64,000 nt of DNA. Origin: Leifsonia sp. EB41. Lineage in GTDB: Bacteria; Actinomycetota; Actinomycetes; Actinomycetales; Microbacteriaceae. The notes beneath the pieces are model-generated. The model saw nothing but the letters and a program-made list of their open reading frames with translations, had not been told where the DNA came from and did not search any database. The DNA is taken from positions 3,534,001 to 3,598,000 of the forward strand of contig NZ_JBGCCJ010000001.1 of assembly GCF_041262565.1 (NCBI RefSeq), read 5' to 3'. Position 1 is the first letter of the stretch. Every line of letters begins with the position of its first letter. The position numbers were made by a program, and so were the translations under genes. Positions 1-9,694 of this stretch are shown in pieces.

Positions 1-127
1 TCACCTGCCGGTGTTCCTCCCACTGCTTCTCGAGCCGGAGGATCGTCGCGAGGTCCTCCGCGGTTCGGGTCTCGTGAGCGCTGATCTCCTGATCGAGCTC
101 ACCGCTCTGATGCGGGGGGCTGCTCAC
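1..127 (-). CDS. T7SS-locus protein, N-terminal part only (runs off left edge)
   Basis: An open frame begins at a GTG (125-127) whose last bases form a GTGA overlap with the stop of the preceding gene, the same coupling seen at two other junctions of this operon. Forty-two codons are visible before the window ends. The visible part is hydrophilic and rich in Glu, Gln, Arg and Leu, and should be helical or coiled-coil. Its place, last in a type VII secretion operon, suggests a small secretion partner or chaperone, or the helical start of an LXG-like effector. That is inference from position; the sequence itself is not recognised. Confidence 0.5.
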   Translation of the reverse strand, partial: MSSPPHQSGELDQEISAHETRTAEDLATILRLEKQWEEHRQV

Positions 128-393
128 GGCTTTCCACTCCAACTTCCGGCGTCTCGGCTGTCGCGCTGCTCGATCTCGGTCGCGAGCGAGGTGACGTTGC
201 CGGCTTGACCCTTCACACCTGCGACCAGCTCGGAGAGGGAGCTCAGGAGCGTGTTCGCTACGGTCGCTCCGTCGTGGATACTCCCGATGGTGCTCGACCC
301 GAGGCTCACCTGTCGGCCACCGCCGTCGAGGTCGACGTCGGCGAACCCTGAGACGGCATCGTGTGCGGCGCCGACATTCGAAGAAAGCTTCAC
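124..393 (-). CDS. small T7SS-associated protein (TIGR04197/YwqI-like size and position)
   Basis: This 89-residue protein has no signal peptide and alternates polar and helical stretches. Its GTG start (391-393) overlaps the upstream stop as GTGA and is preceded by AAGGGAG seven bases upstream, so translation is well supported. The size, a start resembling MKLSSN, and a C-terminal helix ending in EIEQRD resemble the small WXG-like partner proteins beside LXG effectors in Firmicutes-type T7SS loci. The family assignment is tentative. The gene is co-transcribed with the DUF4176 gene and the next frame. Confidence 0.6.
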   Translation of the reverse strand: MKLSSNVGAAHDAVSGFADVDLDGGGRQVSLGSSTIGSIHDGATVANTLLSSLSELVAGVKGQAGNVTSLATEIEQRDSRDAGSWSGKP

Positions 394-851
394 GATTCAC
401 TCCCTTGATATTCCGGGTCGACCAGCCTGCGGAGTTCCGAAAAGGGATCGCCGCGGGTCGGCGCGCTGCCGCCCTCCGCAACCACCTCTCTGGCCTCCGG
501 AATGGCGGTGAGCGGTTCCGTGAACTGTTGCGCTCGCGTCGTCCCTCTTCGTCCGTTCTGCATCTGGTCGAGGAGATCCTCGAGAAACGCGGCGTCGGCT
601 TCATCGGTGTAGCCCTCGTGAACGACTTCGCGGACGTCACCGGCCAGGATCGGAAAAGTCTCCTGATCAGGCGTTTCGCCGTAGGGATGCGGCCCGACCA
701 GGTAGCGAGGAACGACCTCGTCCAGATCGCTGTCCGGACGGAAGGCTCCGCGCGCCAGAACGACGAACAAGCCGGAGTGGCTCTCGCTCTCGAGCCGGAC
801 GACGGATCCTAAGCCGAGCAACCTGCCGGCGAGTTCGAGCGTCATCGTCAC
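390..851 (-). CDS. DUF4176 family T7SS-associated protein
   Basis: A 153-residue soluble protein. The first 80 residues have the DUF4176 pattern: LGLGSVVRLE, a strand LFVVLARG, then YLVGPHPYGE and a conserved acidic end around DEADAAFLEDL. DUF4176 genes sit in T7SSb loci next to LXG toxins; their biochemical role is unknown. The GTG start at 849-851 overlaps the essC stop (GTGA); an ATG two codons later is the alternative. The C-terminal 60 residues are low-complexity and variable. Confidence 0.75.
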   Translation of the reverse strand: MTMTLELAGRLLGLGSVVRLESESHSGLFVVLARGAFRPDSDLDEVVPRYLVGPHPYGETPDQETFPILAGDVREVVHEGYTDEADAAFLEDLLDQMQNGRRGTTRAQQFTEPLTAIPEAREVVAEGGSAPTRGDPFSELRRLVDPEYQGSES

Positions 852-3800
852 TCTTCGCTTTCTGGGATGGTGGGGACGACGATCTGGACGAGTTCGTCAT
901 CCGTGAGGGAGTGCAGCACGTTCTTGCCGTGCGTCTCCCTCCTGACGTCCAGCGGCAGGTTGTCGACGAAGCGCTGCGTGCCCAGGTCGCCGCCGAACAT
1001 GATCTGCTCGACGTTGTCTTTCAGCGGGCCGACCAGGCCGAAACCGCCGTTCACCCTGGACAGGAGATCCAGAACGATCACCTGGGTGGTGGCGCTCCCG
1101 GCGCTGAGGAGTTCCGCGACCCGATCAGTGGGGAGTAGGAGCCGCTCGAACACGTCCGTTATGCCGTTGATCAGGATGCACTGCCTCGACGGCGAGCCGT
1201 TCTCGATCAGCTCCGTGAGGGCCGTCTTCACCAGCTCGGCATTGCTCTTCAGCAGGGTCTTCCCGATGTACAGCGACGAAGCAGAGCTGAGGAGCGGCTT
1301 GAGCGTGTCATGCGCGTCGATCACGACGAGGTCCTCGTCAGCCACCGCGTCCACGACGCTGGCGATCAGGAAGGGATACAACAAAGCAGCCTGTCTCCCC
1401 GTCTCGGGGAAGATCGCGAGGGACTTGGCCCGGTACAGCTCAAAGCCTTCGGGTGTGGCGCTGCTCTTGTTCAAACCCAGCAACAGCGTGTCAGGCGTAG
1501 CCTCACGGGACCGGTGGCTTTGCAACGTCTGCGGCGTGAGCTCCCGCGGGACCATGGGGATCTTCTCCGGCCGCGCACCCGTCCAGTTCTCGTTCAGCGT
1601 TGCGATCTGCTGTTCGAGCGCTGCGAGCGTCTCGGAGCTGTCCTGACCGCGGGCGGGGAGGTAGAACTGGATCGCGGTGGGTGCGTCGAGGAGCACCTGG
1701 CCGCGGCCCGGGAGGTCGGCCTGCAGCAGCCGTTCGCGTCCCATGAGCTGTGCGAGCTCGCTCTCGTCGTTGAGGTAGAGGCACAGCTTCGTCGAGATGT
1801 TGCTCAGCATGTTCACGCGGACGCCGCCGACTCGGCTCGAGCTCATCACGAGGGTGATACCGAGCGCTGCGCCTTCGCGCAGCACCTGCAGCAGCAGGGA
1901 GTCGATCGTCTCTTTCCGGCGGTCGTTCGGAGTGAGGTTGTCGTACCCGTCGAGCACGTTCACCACCAGCGGCAGGGCGATTCCCGTCTTCGCCTGGTAC
2001 TGCTCCAGGTTCCCGACGCCGGCCTCTTTGAACACGCTCTTGCGGGTCGCCAGAAGGTCGGCGATCGCCTCCAGCATCTTGCCGAGCTTTTCGGCCTCCT
2101 CGAGCGTGACGATGTCCGCGACATGCGGCAGGTCCGTGAGCGGCAGCAGCCCGTTGTTCCCGAAGTCGATGAGCTGCACGTGCACCTGTTCGGGAGTGCT
2201 GGTCTTCGCAAGGTTCATCACGAGGGTCTGGAGCACAGTCGATTTGCCGTATCCGGGGCTGCCGAACAGGGCTGTGTGCCCGGCCCGGGCGATGTCGAAC
2301 CCGTAGTCCTCCTGCGCCTGCCGGGCCGGGAAGTCGAGCACGCCCAAGGGAACGCCCACGCCGCCGTCATCGCCCGGCTCGGGGGTTGCGATGCTCTCCG
2401 GCAGATTCGGGAGCCACGGCCGATCGGGGGTGGTCAGCGCGTCGTCGCTGTGGAAGATGTTCGCGATGGTCTCGATGATCGCTTCGAGCTGCGAGGGGAG
2501 ATCGCTGGTGTCCTTTCCCCTGCTCGACGTCTTCGTCGGGATCATAGAACAGTTCGTACTGGCCGACGTCGTTGATCGTGTAGATGCGCTCATCGACCCG
2601 CTCCGACACCACCGCGTCGGGGTCGTAGGACACACCGGCGTAGCCGCTCTGGAAGAGTTCGTAGACCTCGTTCTGCCCGACCTTCAGGTAGCCGCGCCCC
2701 GGGTTGGTGATGTGAGCGGCATCGGTGGTCTTCAGCAACTCGTTCGAGTCCTGCTCGCCGGCCATCTTCAACGCGATCTTCGACGTCGAGTTGGCCTCGA
2801 TCTGGTCGTTGACCACGCCGCTGGGCTTCTGCGTCGCAAGGATCAGGTGAACGCCGAGGCTTCGGCCGATCCGCGCCACCGAGGTGAGCTCGTCGAGGAA
2901 CTCCGGCACATTCGCTTTGAGCTCCGCGAACTCGTCGGAGACGAGAACCAGGTGGGGCAACGGTTTCGTCGGGTAGGTGACCTCGGGCCTCGGGTCGTGG
3001 CGCTGTTTGTACAGGCTCATGTAGGCGTTGATGCTGTTCACGCCGTACACGGCGAACTCGCGCTGTCGCTTCGTGAGCTCCGCCTTGATGCTTGCGAGTG
3101 CACGCGCCGTGCCGGCGCCGTCGAGGTTCGTGATCGCGCCCATGAAGTGCGGCAGCCGGTCGAGCGTGTTGGCGATCCCGCCGCCCTTCCAGTCGATGAT
3201 GAGCATGCCGACGTCTTCGGGGGAGAAGTTGATCGCGAGACCGATCAGGTAGGTGGTCAGGAACTCCGACTTCCCCGAACCCGTCGTGCCGCCCACGAGG
3301 GCGTGGGGGCCGTGGGCTCGCTCATGCAGATCCCAGTACACATGGTCGGCTTTGCCCCGCCACCCGATCAGCGAGGCGATGGACTTGTTCGGCTCGGCCC
3401 GGGCCCATCGTTCGGCGATCCGCAGGTCGTCGACGGTCGTCACCTCGTACTGTTCGAGCAGGCTCAGGGCCTCCGGCACCGCGTTCCTCTCGACCTCGAG
3501 GTGGTTCAGGTTCGACAGTCTCCGAAGCGAATGCTCCAGATCGCTCGGAAGAGGATGCGGAGCGAATGGCGTCGCGACGTAGACGTCGTTGTCCGTGACC
3601 AGCTCGCCTCGCACCAGGTGCGGCGCCTGGATGAGTGCTGTCACGGTCTCCGGCAGGAGTTTCGCGTCCTCGGTGCACCAGATCACGGTCACCCCGAGCG
3701 CACTCATGTCTTCGGCGAGGAGTTCGTTGATCCCGTGTCCGGCCAGAAAGCGATCATCGGAGATCGTGAACACGTAGTGCGGCGCGAACTGCGGCTTCTG

Positions 3801-5306
3801 CGTCCCGGCGTCCTTCAGAAGATGCCGGCGCTTCTGGAGGAGCTGATAGAAGCTGTTCAGCACGACGTCTCGAAGCTTCTCCGTATGGATCAGGCCGCGC
3901 ATGTTGAGCTCGTGCAGTGTGAAGTGGGGCAACAGCCTCCATGAATTCCATGTCGTCGCATACGCTTCGCGGGAGAGCAGGCTTACGAAGTTCACATCGC
4001 GATAGGAGTGGAAGAACGCGGTCTGGAAGAGCAGGGACTGCACGTACTCGGTGACGATCTCAGGCGGCCCGACCAGCCCGATCGTCTGCCTCGAGACACT
4101 GATCGGGGTCGGTGCATCGCGCTGCGTCTGGAACCCTGCCGCGAGGTCCGACACATGCCGCCCCTGCGCGGTGGCGTCCTTCTCGCTCACATCCGAGGTC
4201 ACCTTCAGTGCGGATGGGCGATCGGACAGGCCTAGCGAGACAGTCAGAAAGTCTCTGTTGAAACGCTGGCGCTCGTAGATTCTGGGGTCGTATCGCTCGA
4301 CCATCTCAGCGAGCTGCCGAGGGTTCGGCTGCTGAAAGAACAGCACCCGGCGTTCGTCGTCGTGCGCGCGGGAGACCTCGGCCACCGCTCCGACCAGGTA
4401 CCGGGCGTAGTCCTCCTCGGCCTGCGACGCCGAGGCTTCGGACTCCTTCTTCTCCGCGATGTACTGCGACACCGTGAACGAGGCGGTCAGCACGCTCGCG
4501 AGCCCCATCCCGATCAGCATCAGCGGGTTGTTGCCCATGATCATCGTGGTCGCGCCCATCGCCCCGACCATCGCGAGCGGCGGCGCCAGCATCCGCACGA
4601 TGCGGTTCTTCGGCTTCGTGCCCGGTTTGTCGGGGCCGCGCAGTGTGAACTCGGCTGCGTCGACGTCGAGATTCATCTTCGGGGAACGCCGATAGTCCGG
4701 GAAATCCGGCGGGAACTCGCTCACCGGGTGCTGGGCCAGGGCTTTCGAGTGATCGAACTCGAGGTGGGAGCGAAAGTGCGTGATCTTGAACTGCGTCGGG
4801 CGTTTCTCGAGCAGGAAGCCTTCGGTCAGCACCACCGTCCCGTCGGTGAGCTCGAAGACCTGCCTGCCCACGACCGCCGCGTCGTCCACGTACACGAGCC
4901 GGTCCTGCGCGTCGACGATCACTGTGCGCTGACGCACGATCAGAAACGGTGAGCCCTCCACCCTGATCCCGGCGTAGGGCACATCGCCGATGACGAACTC
5001 CGCACCCTCGTCGATGGTGAAGAACTCGGTGCGGGCCTGTGAAGCGGAGATCACCAGGCAGGTGAGGTCGCCCACGGTGTGCAGGCCATCGCCGAGCCGG
5101 TCGCCGTCCGCGTACAGTGCGTCGTTGATCACGCTGAGCTTGTGACCGCCATGGTCGACGAACGGATGCGCGTCGGTGAGGGAGAGCCTGGTGGCTCGCC
5201 GGCCGTCGAGCGCATAGACGAGAAAGCGCAGCTGGCCCGCATCGAGCCGTGAATCGAGGGCGACCTGCCGAGCTGCTCCGGTCTGCTCCGTCTCGAACAC
5301 GCTCAT
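848..5306 (-). pseudogene. essC: EssC-type T7SS FtsK/SpoIIIE ATPase, split by a 1-nt frameshift
   Basis: EssC is the membrane motor that recruits and drives WXG100 and LXG substrates. As read, the frame from 5306 stops at 2367 after 979 residues, but homology leaves that frame near 2514-2520 and continues one frame over to 848. Joining the frames gives 1485 residues, the normal EssC length. The N-terminal part has two FHA-like beta domains, two membrane segments (about residues 230-275), then ATPase D1 with Walker A GTTGSGKS (near residue 678). The second part carries D2 with GSPGYGKST (near 1017) and a degenerate D3. The shift lies in a C4/T3 homopolymer pair (GGGGAAAGG on the coding strand); removing one base restores EQGKDTSDLP. 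The ATG overlaps the essB stop by four bases. It may be a sequencing error, a phase variant or true loss. Confidence 0.85.
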
Positions 5307-6442
5307 CCCTGCGCGGCCTCGCTGTCCGTACCCGCGAGCTGCGCCGTCAACTCGTCGATCGCTTCGGCGTACTTGTCGAGGAGGCCCTGCTTCTTATCGC
5401 CGGCCATCTGGGTGTTGAGCTTGGTCGCCTGGTACAGGTCGGTGTATGCCAGCAGCGTGAGCTGGTCGTCGCCGAGGTTCTGCGCGAAATCGAGCGCCTG
5501 CTCGAACTCCCCGCGGCCGATCGCGATCCAGTAGTTCAGAGTGACGTCGTCGGACTTCTCGGAGATATTGTTGAGGATCGCCTGCTTCTGCGTCGTCGTG
5601 AGGTCGTTGAGGTTGATGCTCGAAACGGCCAGCACGTACTTCGCGGACGCCGGCAGCGAGGCCGCGCCGAAGTCCTCCAGCTCGCCGAGCGTCCCCGCGT
5701 AGTCGGTCGCGAGGAAGCGCGCCTGTGCCGCGACGACGGCGGTCTGGAGGCGATTCCGGCCCTCGGCCTGCCACGCGAACCCCCCGGCGACCAGACCGGC
5801 GGTGACGCCCGCGACTCCTGCGATGCGGTACCAGGAATAGCGCCGTTTCGACACGCTCACCCTGGCGGCTGCGACCGCTGACTTCTCGGCCGTGAGCTGC
5901 GCGTCGATGAACGCGAAGAGCTGCTCGGTCGTGGTCGTCTGCCACACGGAGGTCGAGAACTGATCCCGAAGAGCCTTCGCCCCGTCGAGGATCTGCTCGA
6001 TGGCCAGCTTCGGGCGGAAGACGTGCAGCACCATCGCCTGCAGCGACCGGAGGAACAGGTCCTCATCGAACGCCGTCGGGGCGAGCATGCCCTGGAGGCC
6101 GCAGTGCACCACCCGCAGCAGCTCGCCGTTGAGGTAGACGTTGTCCGGGTGGATCACCGGCACTCGGAAACCGCCGCGGTAGCCGACGCACGCGACGAGC
6201 TTCTGCGCCAGGGACAGCCGGTCAAGCCGGGTCGTCGCCCGGCCGACAGCCTCGCTGAAGCTGATCTCGCCGTCGCCGAGCGCGTACTCGAACGTGAGCC
6301 CGGTCTCCGTCTCCTGTGCGTCGACGTACCGGCGGATCACGCCGAGGCACTCCCCGTCATAGCCGTTCTTGGACACGTCGACACGGAGAACGCCACCATG
6401 GGCGTCAAGGTCGAGGACGGTGCCGTCTCTCTCAATGCGCAT
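5303..6442 (-). CDS. essB: type VII secretion protein EssB
   Basis: EssB (YukC) is the bitopic membrane scaffold of the T7SSb machine. The 379-residue protein has the family layout: a cytoplasmic pseudokinase-like domain (residues about 1-195, with the pseudo-catalytic stretch VIHPDNVYLNG), one membrane helix near residues 209-231 and an extracytoplasmic helical domain. Arg and Lys residues (KRRYSWYR) before the helix fit a cytoplasmic N-terminus. It lies three bases after esaB and overlaps essC by four bases, so these genes should be translated together. Confidence 0.88.
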   Translation of the reverse strand: MRIERDGTVLDLDAHGGVLRVDVSKNGYDGECLGVIRRYVDAQETETGLTFEYALGDGEISFSEAVGRATTRLDRLSLAQKLVACVGYRGGFRVPVIHPDNVYLNGELLRVVHCGLQGMLAPTAFDEDLFLRSLQAMVLHVFRPKLAIEQILDGAKALRDQFSTSVWQTTTTEQLFAFIDAQLTAEKSAVAAARVSVSKRRYSWYRIAGVAGVTAGLVAGGFAWQAEGRNRLQTAVVAAQARFLATDYAGTLGELEDFGAASLPASAKYVLAVSSINLNDLTTTQKQAILNNISEKSDDVTLNYWIAIGRGEFEQALDFAQNLGDDQLTLLAYTDLYQATKLNTQMAGDKKQGLLDKYAEAIDELTAQLAGTDSEAAQG

Positions 6443-6445
6443 TGC

Positions 6446-6685
6446 TCAACTCTTCGTCGTAATCTGCAGGCGATCGCCGTTGCCGATACCGAATGACCCG
6501 ATGACGTCGTACCGGCTCACCGCGAGGTCCTTGCCTTCGAGTGCGAGCGAGAAACCCTCCGGCAACGCCTGGCCTCTCGCGGCGAACGCCTCCCCGATCA
6601 ATCGCTGCAGTCGGTCGAAGGTGACCTCGCCGGGTACGAGCAGATCGATCTGCTTGTCCAGGAAGGTCAGGGTGATCTCGATCAT
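6446..6685 (-). CDS. esaB: EsaB/YukD ubiquitin-like T7SS protein
   Basis: A 79-residue protein with a beta-grasp pattern: MIEITLTF at the start, a central helix (FDRLQRLIGEAF), and a final strand after GDRLQI. YukD/EsaB proteins are small cytoplasmic ubiquitin-fold accessory or regulatory factors of T7SSb; no C-terminal di-glycine tail is present. The ATG overlaps the upstream stop (ATGA), and essB begins three bases after its stop. Confidence 0.85.
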   Translation of the reverse strand: MIEITLTFLDKQIDLLVPGEVTFDRLQRLIGEAFAARGQALPEGFSLALEGKDLAVSRYDVIGSFGIGNGDRLQITTKS

Positions 6686-7176
6686 GGAGAGGCTCCCTTT
6701 CTTCTCGCCCGGAGTCTCCCGAGCGATACGCCGGCCATCGCCACGACCGGCATGCCGGCCGTCAGCAACAGGACCGCGAGCAACGGAGACTCTTCGCGGG
6801 CCTCGCGAGTCTGCGCGAGCACCTCGGAGGAGTAGCCGTCGAACAGTGCGGCTCGCACCGGCTGATACTCATCGGCGACGGCCGCCTGCGGCTCGAAGGT
6901 CAGGTCGCCGACGACATTCAGCCGTTCGGCACGAGCCTCGCGTCGCTCGTGAGCGCGGGCGGAGAGCTCCTCGGAGAAGAGCCTGCCGCGGACGGCGAAG
7001 TCGCCGGAGGAACCGGCGCTGACGGACTCGTTGACCAGGACATCGGCGTTCAGCTCCAATTGCCCGGCATCGTCGTCGGTCTTCCCGACGGCGTGCGAGG
7101 CTGCGGCGCCGCCCACCGTCAACCCGACAGCGAGCGCGCACGCGATGCGCACGGGGAGACGCGACCGCGCCCGCAC
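6682..7176 (-). CDS. EssA-like membrane protein of the T7SS
   Basis: The protein has a basic start followed by a hydrophobic stretch (LPVRIACALAVGLTVGGAAA) ending at a SHA/V-type cleavage site, an exported acidic and helical middle, and a C-terminal membrane helix (LLAVLLLTAGMPVVAMAGV) followed by RARRK. This topology, and the position between esxA and esaB, match EssA, though sequence similarity is not recognisable by eye. The GTG at 7174-7176 places the signal peptide at the N-terminus; GTG and ATG codons up to 7236 would overlap esxA and are less likely. No separate esaA is visible in the window. Confidence 0.6.
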   Translation of the reverse strand: MRARSRLPVRIACALAVGLTVGGAAASHAVGKTDDDAGQLELNADVLVNESVSAGSSGDFAVRGRLFSEELSARAHERREARAERLNVVGDLTFEPQAAVADEYQPVRAALFDGYSSEVLAQTREAREESPLLAVLLLTAGMPVVAMAGVSLGRLRARRKGASP

Positions 7177-7201
7177 ATCGTCTGTTTCGGTGGGAAGGGG
7201 A

Positions 7202-7492
7202 CTAGAAACCGAAGCTCTGCGCATCCTGCGCGTCACGCTCGGCGATGGTGTCGGCGTACTTGTTGAGCTGCTCGTTGATGTTCACCAGCAGCTCCTCGAA
7301 CTTCTTCACGCTCCCGTGCAACTGGTTGTACTGCTCGAGGTACGCCTGGAACGCCTGGCCCTTCCACTGCTCGGCGATGGTCGAGTTCATCTGGTTCACC
7401 TTCTGGATCGCCTGCTCGATCTCTTCCTTCGAGCGCGTGTAGACCTGAGCCTGCTGCTTCAGTTCTTCCGGTGTGACGCTGATCTGACCCAT
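7202..7492 (-). CDS. esxA: WXG100 family secreted protein EsxA
   Basis: A 96-residue helical hairpin protein with the central turn motif EQWKGQAF (W-x-G) near residues 42-49, flanked by two long amphipathic helices. These are the defining features of WXG100 substrates of type VII secretion, exported as helical dimers. The ATG at 7490-7492 has AAGGGGG seven bases upstream. It is the first gene of the operon, 134 bp from the ABC transporter genes, so it should be strongly expressed from its own promoter. Confidence 0.92.
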   Translation of the reverse strand: MGQISVTPEELKQQAQVYTRSKEEIEQAIQKVNQMNSTIAEQWKGQAFQAYLEQYNQLHGSVKKFEELLVNINEQLNKYADTIAERDAQDAQSFGF

Positions 7493-7575
7493 ACAAGCCC
7501 CCTTGTGGACGTGACAATACTCTGGCTTACGCGGCAGATGCCATATGGCGATATTGCAGATGCCGCATGCGGTCA

Positions 7576-7605
7576 AAGATATCGGCGTCGTATGTCTCGG
7601 GTCAA
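7576..7605 (-). promoter_or_regulatory. putative promoter of the T7SS operon
   Basis: Reading the minus strand, TTGACC (7600-7605) is followed 18 bases later by TATCTT (7576-7581). A second TTGACC (7571-7576) has TATCGC 17 bases on. Between them and esxA lies a direct repeat of GCAGATGCC followed by palindromic ATATGGC or GCATGCGG, a possible regulator site. Only weak consensus supports this. Confidence 0.35.
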
Positions 7606-7626
7606 GTCGTGGGGGCAGCTCGCCCG

Positions 7627-8403
7627 TCAGCTCCGCGGAGTCGCTCTTAGGAGCACCGCGAACCCGGCCAGCGCGAACAGCGCTGTCGGGAGGAGCAGCC
7701 ACGCCGTGACCCCGACCGGCCCGTTGGCGACGAACCACGTCCCGACCGCTGCCCAGCTCCCGGTGAACGTGATCAGAGCGGCCCCGCCGACGAGCACCAG
7801 CACCAGGCCGGCGATCACGGCGAGCACCCCGTACAGCCGCCAGCGCATGAACAGCGCGGCCGAGAAGGCCCCGATCGCGAAGAAGAACAGCATCCCGCTG
7901 AACACGATGAACAGCCGGCCGGCGAACGACTCGCCCGCGAAGTAGACCGACGTGAACAGGTGGCCGCCGAGTCCCCAGCCGTTCGTCCACTCCTCGACCA
8001 CCGACAGCACCGCGAAGCCGAGCGCGTATCCGGCCGAGAGCAGCAGGAAGGTCAGTCCCGACCCGAGCGAGAAGTCGCGGCGGGTGACGCTGTAGCCGAG
8101 GGCGAACGGGAAGGTCGCGGAGATGACCTGGATGCCCACGACCAGCATGTAGACGAAGATGTAGAACGCTCCGCCGCTCCACTGGGTGCCGTCCATCGCC
8201 GTGGCACGGTCGGCCGGGGAGGTGGCGCCCCAGATGATCCACCAGATCAGCCAGTTGACCAGCCAGATGAAAGACATGATCATCACCGGCACGTAGATCG
8301 TGGTCCACTTGTTCACCAGGTTGAGCCGGACGACGCGCCAGATGCGGGCGCCGGCGCCGGGGGAGGTGCGCAGCGCTGCTGTGCCGGGGTTCAGGGTGGT
8401 CAT
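7627..8403 (-). CDS. ABC transporter permease
   Basis: A 258-residue integral membrane protein with about six hydrophobic helices, such as YVPVMIMSFIWLVNWLIWW near residues 38-56 and the final VTAWLLLPTALFALAGFAVLL. It has no solute-binding or ATPase motif. The ATG overlaps the ATPase stop by four bases, and with the GntR gene it forms a regulator-ATPase-permease operon of the YtrABC/BcrAB kind, usually drug, bacteriocin or lipid exporters. The substrate cannot be told from sequence. Confidence 0.8.
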   Translation of the reverse strand: MTTLNPGTAALRTSPGAGARIWRVVRLNLVNKWTTIYVPVMIMSFIWLVNWLIWWIIWGATSPADRATAMDGTQWSGGAFYIFVYMLVVGIQVISATFPFALGYSVTRRDFSLGSGLTFLLLSAGYALGFAVLSVVEEWTNGWGLGGHLFTSVYFAGESFAGRLFIVFSGMLFFFAIGAFSAALFMRWRLYGVLAVIAGLVLVLVGGAALITFTGSWAAVGTWFVANGPVGVTAWLLLPTALFALAGFAVLLRATPRS

Positions 8404-9317
8404 GCGCTCTGCTCGAATTCTGTCTCACGGACGTTGGTCTTGCGGACGATGAGTTGCTGGAGGGACACCGGCGCGAGCTCGAGTCCCGCGGAGGCGGCCT
8501 CGGCGCGTTCGGCGGCGCCGAGCCCGGAGACGGTCACGGAGGCCAGGCCGCCGAGGCCGTCGCGGTGCAGCACCTCGCGGCCGCCGACGAAGGCGTCGAC
8601 CGCGGTGCGCGGGCCGACGACCGTGGTGGCCGACGTGCGCAGGGCCTCCGCGTCGTCGTCCATCAGGATGCGGCCCTGGTCGATGACGACGACGTGCTCC
8701 AGGAGGTTGGCGACCTCGTCGATCAGGTGCGTGGAGAGCACCACCGTCCGCGGGTGCTCGGCGAAGTCCTCCAGCAGCCGGTCGTAGAACAGCTGCCGGG
8801 CGACTGCATCCAGGCCCAGATACGGCTCGTCGAAGAAGGTCAGCGGGGCCCGGGAGGCCAGGCCGACGATGACGCCGACGGCCGAGAGCTGGCCGCGGGA
8901 GAGCTTCTTGATCCGCCGGTTGAGCGGGAGCCGGAACTCGTCCACGAGCCGGTCGGCGAAGTCCGCGTCCCAGTTCTCGAAGAACCAGGGCGCGCTGCGG
9001 AGCACGTGCTTGGGCTGGAAGTCCTCGGGGTACCGCTGGCTCTCCTTGATGAAGCAGATGTTCTGGAGGACGCGCGCGTTCTCGGTCGGCTTCTCGCCGA
9101 ACACCCGGATGTCGCCGCTGGTGACGAAGTCCTGGCCGGTGATGAGCTGCATCAGCGTGGTCTTGCCTGCGCCGTTGCGCCCGAGGAGGCCGTGGATGCG
9201 GCCGGGCTTGATGGTGAGGGACACGTCGTCGATCGCCGTGAACGATCCGAACCGCTTGGTCACTCCCGACACCTGCACCGCCGGGGCGATGGAGGTCGGG
9301 GCGGGGGCCGTGCTCAT
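8400..9317 (-). CDS. ABC transporter ATP-binding protein
   Basis: A 305-residue ABC ATPase: Walker A GRNGAGKTT near residue 48, Q-loop region CFIKESQRYPED, signature KKLSRGQLSA, Walker B LTFFDEPYLGLD, and the H-loop LSTH. The signature is LSRGQ, not LSGGQ, which is common in this exporter group. The C-terminal 90 residues form an extra domain without catalytic motifs. It is coupled at both ends by four-base overlaps to the GntR gene and to the permease, with which it should form the exporter. Confidence 0.88.
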   Translation of the reverse strand: MSTAPAPTSIAPAVQVSGVTKRFGSFTAIDDVSLTIKPGRIHGLLGRNGAGKTTLMQLITGQDFVTSGDIRVFGEKPTENARVLQNICFIKESQRYPEDFQPKHVLRSAPWFFENWDADFADRLVDEFRLPLNRRIKKLSRGQLSAVGVIVGLASRAPLTFFDEPYLGLDAVARQLFYDRLLEDFAEHPRTVVLSTHLIDEVANLLEHVVVIDQGRILMDDDAEALRTSATTVVGPRTAVDAFVGGREVLHRDGLGGLASVTVSGLGAAERAEAASAGLELAPVSLQQLIVRKTNVRETEFEQSA

Positions 9318-9676
9318 GCGCTGACTCCTTCCTTCTGGATCATCTGGCTGAGCTGGTCGGGGCCGATCCCGAGCTTCGCCGCCTCGGCGAGCAGGGGCCG
9401 GAGGTATTCGTCGCGGAAGGCGTCGCGCCGTTTGGCGACGAGCCGTTCGCGCGCGCCGTCGGAGACGAACATGCCGATGCCTCGCTTCTTGTAGAGGACC
9501 CCCTCGTCGACGAGGAGGTTGACGCCTTTGCCGGCCGTGGCCGGGTTGATCCGGTAGAAGGCCGCGAACTCGTTCGTGGACGGCACCTGCGTCTCGGGCG
9601 GGTAGACGCCCTCGATGATGTCGTTCTCGATCTGCTCGGCGATCTGGACGAAGATCGGCTTGCCTTCTTCGATCAT
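9314..9676 (-). CDS. GntR family (YtrA-type) transcriptional regulator
   Basis: A 120-residue protein: the winged-helix domain spans about residues 5-75 (IFVQIAEQIENDI, VPSTNEFAAFYRINPATAGKG, GVLYKKRGIGMFV) with only a short helical C-terminal tail, as in the YtrA subfamily, which lacks a large effector domain. Such regulators repress their own operon with the downstream ABC genes. A perfect inverted repeat stands 18 bp upstream of its start and is the natural operator. Confidence 0.88.
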   Translation of the reverse strand: MIEEGKPIFVQIAEQIENDIIEGVYPPETQVPSTNEFAAFYRINPATAGKGVNLLVDEGVLYKKRGIGMFVSDGARERLVAKRRDAFRDEYLRPLLAEAAKLGIGPDQLSQMIQKEGVSA

Positions 9677-9694
9677 CCGAACCTCATGGGTTCA

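Noticed and set aside
2500-2530. Programmed frameshift in essC
   Set aside because: No upstream stimulatory site, stem or rare codon was seen, and a plain homopolymer indel explains it. Kept as a frameshift to be checked in reads.
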